64,000 bases of DNA from Allantophomopsis cytisporea (lineage: Eukaryota > Ascomycota > Leotiomycetes > Phacidiales > Phacidiaceae), in the NCBI GenBank assembly GCA_024752435.1, contig CP103027.1, forward strand, positions 124,001-188,000, written 5' to 3'. Shown piece after piece: positions 24,607 through 34,697 of the stretch; within the stretch, counting starts at the first letter, position 1, and each line of letters starts with the position of its first letter. Below the pieces are notes generated by a model. That model was not told where the DNA came from. It searched no databases and was given only the letters and a program-made list of their open reading frames with translations. Position numbers and translations under genes: made by a program.

Positions 24607-25971
24607 CTAATAGTTGGTACCCCACCCAATGCCCACGCTCCACGGACGCCTCGCAGGCTTGCTCATGTATTGAGTTTCGACGAGAACACGAATCTCAGTC
24701 TCATTATTTTTTTCAAGAGAGTCAGAGTCAGAATCAGAGTCCCCCATCTCGCCATCCCCCTTCGACGTGCAAGTGCCGGAGTTGGAGTCGGAGTCGGAAT
24801 CCTCCATAGCACTATCTCCAAACAAGGTAGAAGTGTCGGCGTCTTCCATTCTAACTTCAAAAATATTCCCACCAACGTTGACATCGATCGTCTCAGCATC
24901 ACTCAGCGCCCTGTCGGTGTCCTGCATCGAAGCGTCAGTATTGTGCTTATTCCCAATCGAAGTATGCGTGCTGACTCCAACCACTTCAACATCTTCCGAA
25001 GAGTAAATGTCCTCTGCCGTAGCGTCCTCATCCTCACTCCTGACGCCACTCGAGAGTGGACTGGATATCGGAAGTTCGCTGGCTACATCTGGTTTTGGCG
25101 TGAAAGCCTTCTTTGACGACATAACAGCTCTATTGTGTCTGTGTCTGTGTCTGCGATTGATCTCCATTGGGCTGGGCAAAGTGCGCGGACGCGATTGCAT
25201 ACCGGAAAGACTGTCCGCAGGTATAGCGCTGACAATATCCGTTTGAACAACAGCAGTAGTATTTCCAGTGTTCTGAACCTCAGCATCCCCCACGGTGGAT
25301 CCAGCGTCTTCCTCAACATCGATAATCACAGTATCGGCATCCTCGACGTCAGAGTTTCCCTGCACTTGATCCCCCCAAAGCATAAAAGGGACATAAATTC
25401 CAAAACGCTCGAAAAGGTCCCATGTTTCAGGTCTCATGGAACGATTTTCGTGCTCCATCACTCTATCCGCCGCCTCCAAATCTACAACCCCGCGCCTGAT
25501 CGAATACGTCGCCACAGGCACCGGCCTCCTGTCAATCCAGCTCTCCTCATCATCAGGTACCATGACCTCCCTCAAGAGATGCGGCTTCTCGCCCGCAAGC
25601 CCCTTGATACGCTGGTCCAAGTGTCGTCGTCTCTTCTTCATGAGTTTCTTCAGCTGCCTCCGACCCCTTGTCGGCGAAGCCGCAAGGCGCCGGCGAGCCG
25701 TGTATTCGTGGTATTTGTTGGATCTTGCCCGGTGGGATTCTTCTTGTGATGTGCTACCCTCCAGATTACTCTCCAGGTAAGAGCGGGTGAGGGCCTTCCA
25801 GCCCCAGCGGCGCTCGATGATGTCGCGGGGAGAGAGGTCGAGATAGTCGCCCCGAGGACTTTTGTGGTGTACTTTTTCCTCAAGCCTGATGAGGGATGGG
25901 AATGATGATTGGGCTATTTCTTCTACAGTCGCGGGGTCAATTGTGGTGTCAAGATCCATGTTGGTGGCCAT
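24607..25971 (-). CDS. Acidic orphan protein, single exon
   Basis: An uninterrupted 454-codon frame. The N-terminal ~200 residues look folded, with SPRGDYLDLSPRDIIERRWG followed by a very basic helix-like stretch at 92-117 (ending LKKLMKKRRRHLDQR), which could bind nucleic acid or act as a nuclear localisation signal. From about residue 205 the chain is acidic and low-complexity, with repeated Ser-Asp runs near residues 385-420 encoded by a microsatellite-like stretch. The last 20 residues (KPARRPWSVGIGWG) are less biased. I do not recognise the family. It is the longest frame at the locus, and the N-terminal half has no compositional reason to be open by chance, so I take it as a gene. Confidence 0.65.
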   Translation of the reverse strand: MATNMDLDTTIDPATVEEIAQSSFPSLIRLEEKVHHKSPRGDYLDLSPRDIIERRWGWKALTRSYLESNLEGSTSQEESHRARSNKYHEYTARRRLAASPTRGRRQLKKLMKKRRRHLDQRIKGLAGEKPHLLREVMVPDDEESWIDRRPVPVATYSIRRGVVDLEAADRVMEHENRSMRPETWDLFERFGIYVPFMLWGDQVQGNSDVEDADTVIIDVEEDAGSTVGDAEVQNTGNTTAVVQTDIVSAIPADSLSGMQSRPRTLPSPMEINRRHRHRHNRAVMSSKKAFTPKPDVASELPISSPLSSGVRSEDEDATAEDIYSSEDVEVVGVSTHTSIGNKHNTDASMQDTDRALSDAETIDVNVGGNIFEVRMEDADTSTLFGDSAMEDSDSDSNSGTCTSKGDGEMGDSDSDSDSLEKNNETEIRVLVETQYMSKPARRPWSVGIGWGTNY

Positions 25972-26934
25972 GTTGGCTTGTGATGGTTTCGTCCGGAGAC
26001 GGGACTGGGAAAAAGTTCCTGTGAAGGGACTTGGAAATAGTATCCGAAGTGTTGGACGAATTCGAGATTGTGAATAGTAATGAAGGATTGAATCAAGTTA
26101 TAGGGTTGATCGTATCGAAAAGCGAGGGAACAATAAGATGAATGATAAAAGAACAGTAATGAAAGAATGAAGGGAAAAAACGAGGTAGGTAATTATCGGA
26201 AGCGTGTTTGGTCGATTTCTGGTGAAGTATTTTCAGTAGTGTTGTGATACTCGTGTAGCTCTTGATACTTGTCAGGAGTACAGCCTTCGAATAAATCCGC
26301 TTTCTGCGAAACTTTCAAGAATCTGATATGAATCACTGACTTCTGAAGTGTGTTCTTGTGGAAAGTGTAAGAAAGATATGGGAGGGAATTGAGAAAAGAG
26401 TGTCTCTATATACTGCAAATACCTGCGGCGTCTGTAATTTCGAGTACCTTCATGATATACCTTCATGATATCCACCTCACCATGTTGACTCGACGAGTTT
26501 GGGTTAGTTGCCTATACACTCACCGAAAATCACCAGTAAAGCGTTACCACAGTTTAAACCCCACCTTCATGTCATTCAGACCGTTGGTAAGTCGAAGCAT
26601 ATGTGATGTTTGTAGCCTCGAGTACCTTCATGATACCCGCTTCACGATGCTGACTCGACGAGTTGGGTTAGCTGCTCACAACAGTCACTACAATACTTAC
26701 TGAACACTACTAGTAAAACGCAACCACATTTTGACCTTTGCCTTTTGTCTCATTTAAACCGTTGGAAGTCCAAGCATTCTGTCAAACCACGCTTGACATG
26801 GCAAGTCGGATTAGTAGTCTGAGCCATACACCAAAACGTGCAAAGCAACACCAATAAAAATGCTACTTATTCGACATTTATGCTATTCTATAAATACATT
26901 AATCATTATGGTACAAACATTGCCAACCTACATG
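25972..26934. other. Intergenic with a diverged direct repeat
   Basis: No gene seen. Upstream of the orphan gene and beyond the 3' end of the complex I assembly factor. Contains the ~160-bp direct repeat pair listed separately. Confidence 0.6.
26440..26777. repeat. Two ~160-bp imperfect direct repeats
   Basis: Copy 1 (26440-26600) and copy 2 (26618-26777) both begin TCGAGTACCTTCATGATA, share GACTCGACGAGTT and GGGTTAG, and end with CCGTTGG followed by AAGCAT. They are clearly diverged by substitutions and small indels, so the duplication is not recent. Copy 1 has a further internal duplication of ACCTTCATGATA. The shared GACTCGACGAGTT is an inverted repeat (ACTCG-A-CGAGT). Confidence 0.85.
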
Positions 26935-27741
26935 CTATCTCTTTGGGGAAAGAGAATTTGGATCCCAAGCTTGAGGCTGCCACTCCTCACTGGGACCACC
27001 TCTAGCCAACTTCCACGGATCTTCTCTATCCATCTTCTTCTCCTTGATATTGGCACCACTTCTCTTCGGTCTAGTCTCCTCAGCAGCTTGTCCAACCTGC
27101 TCATCGAGCGCCTGCCCGATCTTCTTCTCCGTGCCTTGGATATTATCCTCCAATCCACCCCCAACAGCAGTCCGTACCCCCTCTTTCTCCGGCTCAGTAA
27201 CCGGTGCATATCCACCTGGATCCTTAAGTTGTGTAGCCGGTGCGGGACTCTGTGTGTTCGGCGCGTCTAAGAAACTTGGTTTCGCCGCCCACCTAGCATC
27301 CGCCTCGGCGGCCAGAATCTTGAGATTTCGCTGTCGGACGAGATCTTGTGATTGTTCGGTCAGGGAGGGAGGATGTTCGCGAGTATGCCGTAGCCATTGG
27401 TGCCATTGTGGTGAGATCTTGATTTCGGAGAGGTGGACGGATGTTGGGTATTGGACTATTCTTCGCATGCGACCCGCCGTTAAGGTGTCTTTGAATTCCC
27501 AGAATGTATTTCCTTGCAGATCAAGGCCTTTTTGAATGTTAGCACATTTGCATTGGAGCTAGTAATCACGATCAATTGTAGTTGCACGGTGGAGAGAATT
27601 GATGGCAATGTTCGATTGCAGTCTTTCTCCGTTGCCCAAAGAGTGAAGCTTACCCACGAGAAACCTCTTCCTCCATGGCAATTTCATCGCCTTCCAGCGA
27701 AACCATGCTTGTCGCAGCTTACTAGGTGTCTTAGCAGACAT
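26935..27741 (-). CDS. Complex I assembly factor, NDUFAF2/B17.2L (N7BML) type
   Basis: Two exons (27654-27741, 26935-27527) give 226 aa, joined at Val-Gly with GTAAGC donor and AAG acceptor. The N-terminal half carries the B17.2-like signature: a basic start (KLRQAWFRWKAMKLPWRKRF), GLDLQGNTFWEFKD and, after the Arg-rich RMRRIVQY, the block WHQWLRHTREHPPS. This family (NDUFA12 subunit and its paralogue NDUFAF2) acts in the mitochondrial matrix. The extended hydrophilic C-terminus (residues ~100-226, Lys/Glu/Gln-rich, ending DPWKLARGGPSEEWQPQAWD) fits the assembly-factor paralogue better than the short structural subunit. Divergent from the calponin-domain gene across 960 bases. The family call is confident, the paralogue choice somewhat less so. 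Confidence 0.85.
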
Positions 27742-28048
27742 GATGTGCTACGTGTCGTGGAATTTTGGGCACGAATGTCGTGGAAGAGGAGGGGATATAT
27801 GATGATGAATAATAATAAATAATTAAACAACCATAAATTATGAATATAGATATGAATATGAATGGATATAAATATACTGTCTACTGACGGATGTAGCCAT
27901 CATCGAATCAGCGTTGATCAAATCGTCAGTGGATGAAGTCCGTTTAGTACTACAGACAAGACCAGCACGTGCACATACGCACACTACGCAGGGTTTAAGG
28001 CACCAGAGTAAATTGAATGAGTGTGACGCAGACATGAGGTAGACGGAG

Positions 28049-28051
<3 letters not shown>

Positions 28052-28095
<44 letters not shown>
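28052..28095. repeat. (GA)22 microsatellite
   Basis: 44 bases of uninterrupted GA dinucleotides. Confidence 0.95.
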
Positions 28096-28098
<3 letters not shown>

Positions 28099-28170
28099 GT
28101 GCAAGTGGTGAAGTGGTGGCGGACACGGCGAACACGGCGAGTATTGGCTAAAGCACACCGATGAAAAAAG

Positions 28171-28225
28171 CCCCCTCTCTCTCCCTCTCTCCCTCTCTCC
28201 CTCTCTCCCTCCCTCTCTCTCTCTC
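28171..28225. repeat. CT-rich (CTCTCCCT) tract
   Basis: Pure pyrimidine tract of CTCTCCCT-type units, complementary in sense to the GA tract 75 bases away. Confidence 0.9.
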
Positions 28226-28701
28226 AAGGTAAATCGAAGCATCAGGAACATTTTATAAGACATTAACCCTGAAAATATACACGCCATTTGACTTGCCTTA
28301 TGAATACAATCTCCTATCGGGAGTCCAGATCCAATCCTTGAAAAATAAATATAAGATATACTGTATCCTCTCTCCTTTCCCTCTTCTGACCAGCTCCCTT
28401 TCTTCACCGAGAAATCTTGTGTGTATATACGGCGAGGATATTTGTTATCAGCGACATTCTCAGTTTCAACTCTCTTGTTCTACTTTCGACCATCTCAGTG
28501 TCGGTGTTAGTGACAGCGATCCCCAACGACATAGTAATAGCGGGGCAATAATTTTAGGAAACCACCTTTCCCCTCTACATTTCTGTCGCAACGCGCACAT
28601 CAGCACCATTATCAGCGACTATTCAATAAATAAATAAAAAAAAACATACGAGAAGTTACTCTTACATTTCTCACACTCTTTCCACCGAGACTGCTGCGAT
28701 C

Positions 28702-30766
28702 ATGGCTTCAGTCACATCGCTAGATAAGGACTTACGTCGAATGCGCCTGGATAAGTACACGCCAGCTGCAGCAGATGAGATACGCTCTTGGATAGAAGAT
28801 GTCCTCGGAGAGAAGTTGGCAGAGGGAGACCTCTTAGCTGCTCTCAAAAATGGCGTCGCTTTGTGCAAGTATGTATCACGATGATATTGATGATTTCCCA
28901 CGCGCGACATTCTGACATGAGTGTAGACTTGTTAATCTGGCTATCCCACCGCCCGGCGTCAAATGCAAACCATCCGCTATGCCTTTCGTACAAATGGAAA
29001 ATATCTCCCACTTTTTGAAAGCCTGCCAGTCGCCTCCTCTAAACCTCCAACCTCACGATGTCTTCCTCACGGTCGATTTATACGAGAAAAAGGACCCGGC
29101 ACAGGTCATACAATGTTTGGGTGCATTCAGTAGAGTTGCCAACAAAGTAAACCCTTCGAAATTTCCTACTGCTATTGGAGGACGATCGGCAGCCACTGGA
29201 CTCAGTCCACATAACACGGGAACCCCGACCAACGGATCTTTCGGACCTCAAGCCGGCAGATTAACCCCCACCGCCACTGGTGGCTCTAATTCTGGTTGGA
29301 GGAGCCCTACAAAAGGTCCAGTCTCGCCGGGTGTGAGTAGCTGGAGTAAGAAGCACGAGGAGGGTTCCACTGCTCCAGCTTGGAACATTGCACAATATGG
29401 ATATATGGGTGGAGCTAGTCAAGGCAATATGGGTATTTCCTTTGGTGGTCGACGACAGATAACAACAGCGGCGCCACACGTACCAAGTGCAGCCGAGAAG
29501 GAGAAGCGTAGAAAGCAGGAGGAGGAGGACAAGGCCCGTAAACAAGCTGTAACCCAACAGGCCGAGGCGCAGCGAGTGCGAGAGCGCCAAGCAGAGGAGG
29601 AGGCAGCAGCACAACGCGCGGAAGAGGAGAGATGGGCACAAGAGACGCAGAAGGCACACGAGAAAGCCCAGCGCGAGGCTAAAGAGGAGAAGAGAAGATG
29701 GGAAGCTGAGGAACGACGTTGGAAGGAGGAAGAAGAAGCTCGTCAGCGTGAAGAACGCGAAGCCGAAGCAAGACTCCAGAAGGAGCATCAACGATCCAGA
29801 GGTAATAGCGATGCGCGTCTTCAAGGACAATTTCTCAGCCAATACCAGTCAGAGCAGGGTATCTCACGTGGAAGCAGCCACGCCAGCAGTGATCCCAGCA
29901 GCCGTGTAGCAGAGCTTGAGCGCGAGCTAGAACTTGCTCGCGAACGAGAGCGCCAATACGAGCGCGAGCGTCAGGAGCGCATGTCAAACCGTAGCCACCA
30001 AGCGATAGAGGACCACGACCTTTCCAGCCGGATGAAGAACGAAGGACGACCATCATCTCGCGCGACAAACTCATCACGGGCACGCTCCCGCAGCCGCCCA
30101 CGTGCACCATCCAGACCCACCGAGGACGAACAATGGCGCAAGGACGAAAGGGAGTATCTCCGCAAGCAATGGAGCGAGCAGCACCCGGACACTAAACCCT
30201 CCAGTCCCGTACGCGTCAAGACTAACACCACGGGACCAAGTTCCAGACCACTCCCGGACCCGGCCACGTACTCATCGCCCACCACTACCAACTCCATCAT
30301 GGACGAGTACTTCTCTTCTCCGGAAAAACCGTCCCCCAAGGCGAGTCGTACCGATAGGTATTTGCACTCCAACCCCGCGCCACTGGCTCCCCCCCGGAAG
30401 GAAACTTACGCAGCTGAACTAGGGGCTTTTGATAGCCGTGCCGAACGGGATGCCGAGGACCGCCGACGGAAGGACTCCCAGGCCAAGACGAAAGCGGGCG
30501 GATGGGCTTCCAAGTCCCTTCTTGAGCGCGAGATGGAACTGGAGCGTCAGCGTCAGCAGGAGTGGGAGGAGGAGCAGAAGCGTGTTGCCGAACGCAAGGT
30601 CGATGGGAAGGGGGTCGATGGTATTGGTGGTGGTATTGATGGTAGTCATGATATTAGCCAGTGGAGCTCGTATACCAGAGGTGATGGGGGGAATAGGGGA
30701 AATTTGGGCATCGGTGCTGGTAGGAGGCAGATTGTTGGGCCTAGACCGCCGCCTACTGGTAGATAG
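28702..30766 (+). CDS. Calponin-homology domain actin-binding protein (transgelin/Scp1-like, extended)
   Basis: Two exons (28702-28868, 28927-30766) give 668 aa. Residues ~10-125 form one calponin-homology domain: SWIEDVLGEKLAEGDLLAAL, then CK and LVNLAIPPPGVKC across the intron, then the conserved FVQMENISHFLKAC. After a Ser/Thr/Pro linker comes a calponin-type repeat ISFGGRRQI at 226-234, with a second related motif GIGAGRRQI near residue 650. Between them are a long charged coiled-coil stretch (about 244-345) and a second one at 383-408 of Glu/Arg repeats. A CH domain plus calponin repeat places it with fungal transgelin/calponin proteins that bundle actin. At 668 aa it is much longer than yeast Scp1 (about 200 aa); the added coiled coil suggests oligomerisation or scaffold function. 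Confidence 0.9.
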
Positions 30767-31695
30767 GGGTCTGAGAATGTTGCAGTAATGTAGATATCAA
30801 GATTTGTCGTTTGACTGTCATTGTGTGAAGGCCGATTTCTACTATGGGGATCCTGTGTGATGTGTCTTTGCTCCCTATATTTTTCAGAATTAAACTACTC
30901 TGTGTTCTATCTACCATTCTATTCTGTTTGTGATACATTACGATTGCAGATGTATTTTCTACATGTGTCTAAAACAATAAAACTGCTCTATATATCTACC
31001 TTATCCACATATATGAATGGGCAAGCATAACTGCTACCCACAGACATAGAACGCTTTGTATCTCTGACAGGGTGTATAAGTGAAGTTCTAACAACACAGC
31101 TAGAATGAAGTAGCAAACATTTATCGTGCTCTTTCCTTTATGTAAATAGTGATAATTATTGTTAACGACTAATTCAAGAGAAGAGAACTAGGCAACGGCT
31201 ATCGATAAAGCAATAGAGAGAAACAGCATCAGTTTAGACAGCTAATTTGCTTTCGACTTTTAATCGAATTACTGTGTTATAGGCTCTGTATGTAGGGCAT
31301 TTTTAAAGCATATTGTTGCTGCAGTCAGCTCTGTCTCCCCTTTAACATACAGAATTCTGTATAGAATGCTAGTGACAAATCTTGTACGACCTTTGGAGTC
31401 TTTCATCCTTCGAATATAAAGGATCAACATGTTTGGTCCCTGCAAATTCTTAAAGCCGATGATTCATCAACTAGTTGTATCTAAACATCTTCCTTGTTAT
31501 CTCACTTGTACCCTGCAATAGTAGGAGGTATAGGTTCTATTGAGTGATAAACTGACCTAATTAAGCATACTTATATGCGATGGAATTAACCAAGATCAGT
31601 TTGCAAAATAACGATATGAACTTAGTTTATTCTATATATACAGGGGTAACTAGATGATAAGTGCATAAGTTCTTCCTCAGTAATCGATTCCTGAC
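30767..31695. other. Intergenic, AT-rich
   Basis: No gene seen. Both neighbours end here (convergent), so it holds two 3' UTRs. Confidence 0.6.
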
Positions 31696-33030
31696 TCAGT
31701 GCTTGAAGATGGTAAACTCAAACACAATAAAAACTATGTACATGATAAACAATATCAGACCAACCCACCTATTAGATCCGAAAACCACAACGACACAAAA
31801 CAAGGCAGAGGAGACCCAAAGTGTAACGATTTCAAAAACCGATATGGAATTGTTCAGCGTAGCTCCACCAAATGACAATAGTGTAACACCCAAGCACAAC
31901 GATAGCAGGAAGATGTTGCTGCCGGCAGTGTTAGCAACGACAATAGCCCGTTCACCACGCGCACCACCCATCACAGCAACAAATTTCTCCGGAAGGGTAG
32001 TTGCAAAGGAGAGGATGGTGATGCCCATGATCGTTCCAGAGAGGTTGAAGAAATCCGCAAGCACGGTAGCCGAGTGAGAGAGGATGTAACCTGATATTGA
32101 CAGCGCAAGGAAGCCCATAAACAGTTGGGTACCATGATACATTAGACTACGCTGTGGTTTCCGCTGCGGGTTCCCAGAGCCCAAGAGTGAGCTGGTCACG
32201 TTGTGATTACCGTCCTCGGCATCGTCATCCGAATTGTCCTCCTCAGTATCGCTGTCGCTGTCGCTCAGCTCTGGCGGCGCTACAATGCCTTTGTAGATGC
32301 TGTAGCCGATGAACGCCACATACATGATGAAGATGGCGAGCAGCACGCCACCCACAGCTTTGGTGAGGGCGTCGTAGTACGCAAGAATTGCGACAATGGT
32401 GCTTAGCAAAAGCTGCAGCGTCGTGTAGACCTTGGAGCTGCGGTCAAAGATGATAGGGCCTGGATGGTGGAACAACAGGCCCAAGGAGAAGGCCCCCAAA
32501 ACATTGGATATCGAGGAGCCCACTACATTGCCCAGGGCCAGCGTAGGTTTTTGCTGGAGTGTTGCAGCTACGACGACGACGAGCTGGATGATGGTGAGCA
32601 CGTGAACACTCAAATTATATTTCTAGCACTTGTATACCGTTCCCTCCCCATCGATATCCATACACAAAAATCATTGGATCCGAAACCAAAAAGCACAAAA
32701 CAAAAATCCGGAAGCACGGCTAGGGTTATCAAGCCCCTTCGAGACAACATTTGACTGTCTCAGCGTACCCTGAGAAGTGCCCCTTAAAAGCCGCCAAGGA
32801 AATGAAAGTGCTCAGAAAATACAGTGGAATGATCTCTTGACGGAAAGAAAGGAGAAACGTACCTCTTCCCACTCGGCGCCCGCAGTTAGCAGCGCAATGA
32901 GCGCGGGAGAGATGCCGAGGCGGCGGGCTGATATGGCGGTGTGCTCGATAAATCGCTCTGCGCCGAACTCTAGCAGGAATAGACCTGCGATGAAGGCACA
33001 GCCGTTGAATGCAACTTCCTGCCAGCCCAT
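31696..33030 (-). CDS. Sodium/calcium exchanger family membrane protein
   Basis: Two exons (32863-33030, 31696-32583) give 351 aa. The 279-nt intron has a GTACGT donor and CAG acceptor and falls within AEWEE-LVVVVAA, inside the first alpha repeat. About ten hydrophobic segments are present. The two inverted alpha repeats are visible: GSSISN at residues 78-83 after TLALGNVV, and PEKFVAVMGGARGE followed by NTAGSNIFLLSL in the second half. They are separated by an acidic cytosolic loop (SDSDSDTEEDNSDDDAED). This is the CaCA superfamily, nearest to the short two-repeat exchangers; the native cation and the membrane (vacuole, ER or plasma membrane) cannot be told from sequence. Confidence 0.88.
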
Positions 33031-34697
33031 AGCTACGGTCTTTTCTGCGATGTGGAATCTGGAATTCGAGGTTATTTTGGGGAAGTGGTTGTGATTGAGT
33101 GTGGAAGGATGCGAACTAGACTATGGGTGGGATGCGACCCATTGTCTCATGCTTTCGGTCCCGATATTTAAGGTTGTAATTTTATCATCTATCATTAGGA
33201 CTCAAAGTTGAGAGACGATGATTTATGAGGTGGTCTTGGTATCTATGAACGAAGTGAGGCTATATATTGTTTGAGATGTTCATAAAGTTATATTATGCAT
33301 AATTTTTTTTCTTTCGATAATGCATTTGTCCCAAAGCTCTCAATATGCGAAGTGCGTGCTTGCCTCCCGTACAATCATTTAACTTGGATACAGGAAGAAA
33401 TAGGATTTTTTCAAAAGTGAGGACTAAATTATCAGATACCGCGACTTGATATTCCTCTCATAAGATGTCTCAGCAATATCCATTCATTGTTTTATACGGC
33501 ACAATGTGTTAGGAGCCGTCCAGTTGGTGTAGGTGTGTAACGATAACCATCACCATCCAGCTCGGCCCTTCCACCGATTATGTTCCGCAATTGCTCCACA
33601 ATAAGAAGAGGGCCAATATATAAATATTTCTATCAAATAATTCAAACCTCTGGTATGATGATTTCAGATAAGCCAAAGCTTCAACAGTTGTGTGACTCAC
33701 ATGCAATATGGCGCGACTGGAGCGTAATCATCATCCCATCGACAACGACTTGCTCTCATAATCAAAATAGACATTTTAGCCTATGGGCCCTGGGCAGGTG
33801 TTGCTACCATTTCTTGTTTCTCTCTCATTTATGATGTTTTTGCGATTTTTACTCTTATCAATCTATATGTGAGTGATGGAGTAGCTAACAGTTGTAGAAA
33901 CGTAGGATGTAAAGTGTAGCTAGGTTTTGATCACATCCGGACCTCCTGCCTTCTTTGATATCTTGCTTGATTTGCACAACCTAACTCTAGCCTGGCATAA
34001 AGTAACCAGACGGCGGTGGAGCTTGAGATCATCGATGAATAGTCGAGTAGATACACTTTCAGCTAGCTACTAGCTATGTTCAAGTGTGTGTTTAACCATG
34101 ACTACTGTAAAGTAATCGCATCAAGGTAACTGTCCTAATATTCGAGCATTTCATCTTATTACTGGCATGCGCAGGCGTTTTATTTATCTTATAATCCTTC
34201 ATCTGAAGCATTTTTGCCTTCAGCATCCCCTCCTCACCATTATTAATTTACTCTCTACCTTAAATGTCGAGGGAATGCACAAACTTCCTGGATCAAACAT
34301 TAAAATTCCGGTAAGCTAAGTGCATCCAACGATGATCAAAACTAACCCACTGCTTTCCGAATCATAAAGTAGTCTTGGTGGTGTTATCAAGACCCTTGAC
34401 AGCTTAACATAGTACATATGTATACATTTATGCTATTGAGGAAAAATGAATACCCTCTTTTAAGAGCGAACTAGAAATGTAGAATTGATTTCACTTGTAC
34501 ATATGGCATTATGTTTCTAATTGGTTCTCTTCTTGTACTTTTGATATTCCACATCTAAAATCTTTCTCTTGCACTCTATAACTAAATACGTCTTTTATGA
34601 TACAAACTATGAAGCTTTCTACCGACCAAGACATTCACTAAGAGATAAAGGAAAAAGAAATCTTATAGAATTAGAGATTAAATATATCCTACCCCCA
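33031..34697. other. Intergenic, AT-rich
   Basis: No gene seen. The part near 33030 is the exchanger promoter; the part from about 34400 is very AT-rich and follows the 3' end of the P450 gene. Confidence 0.6.

Larger units (their letters stand above)
27742..28701. promoter_or_regulatory. Divergent intergenic region with GA and CT tracts
   Basis: Lies between the start codons of the complex I assembly factor (minus) and the calponin-domain gene (plus), so both promoters are here. It contains (GA)22 and, 75 bases on, a CT-rich tract on the same strand. Confidence 0.6.

Noticed and set aside
27838..28407. 189-codon minus frame across the GA tract
   Set aside because: Encodes Leu-Ser and Arg-Glu runs from the dinucleotide tracts; an artefact of the microsatellites.
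29261..29842. 193-codon minus frame opposite the calponin-domain gene
   Set aside because: Leu/Ser/Phe-rich complement of the Glu/Arg coiled coil.
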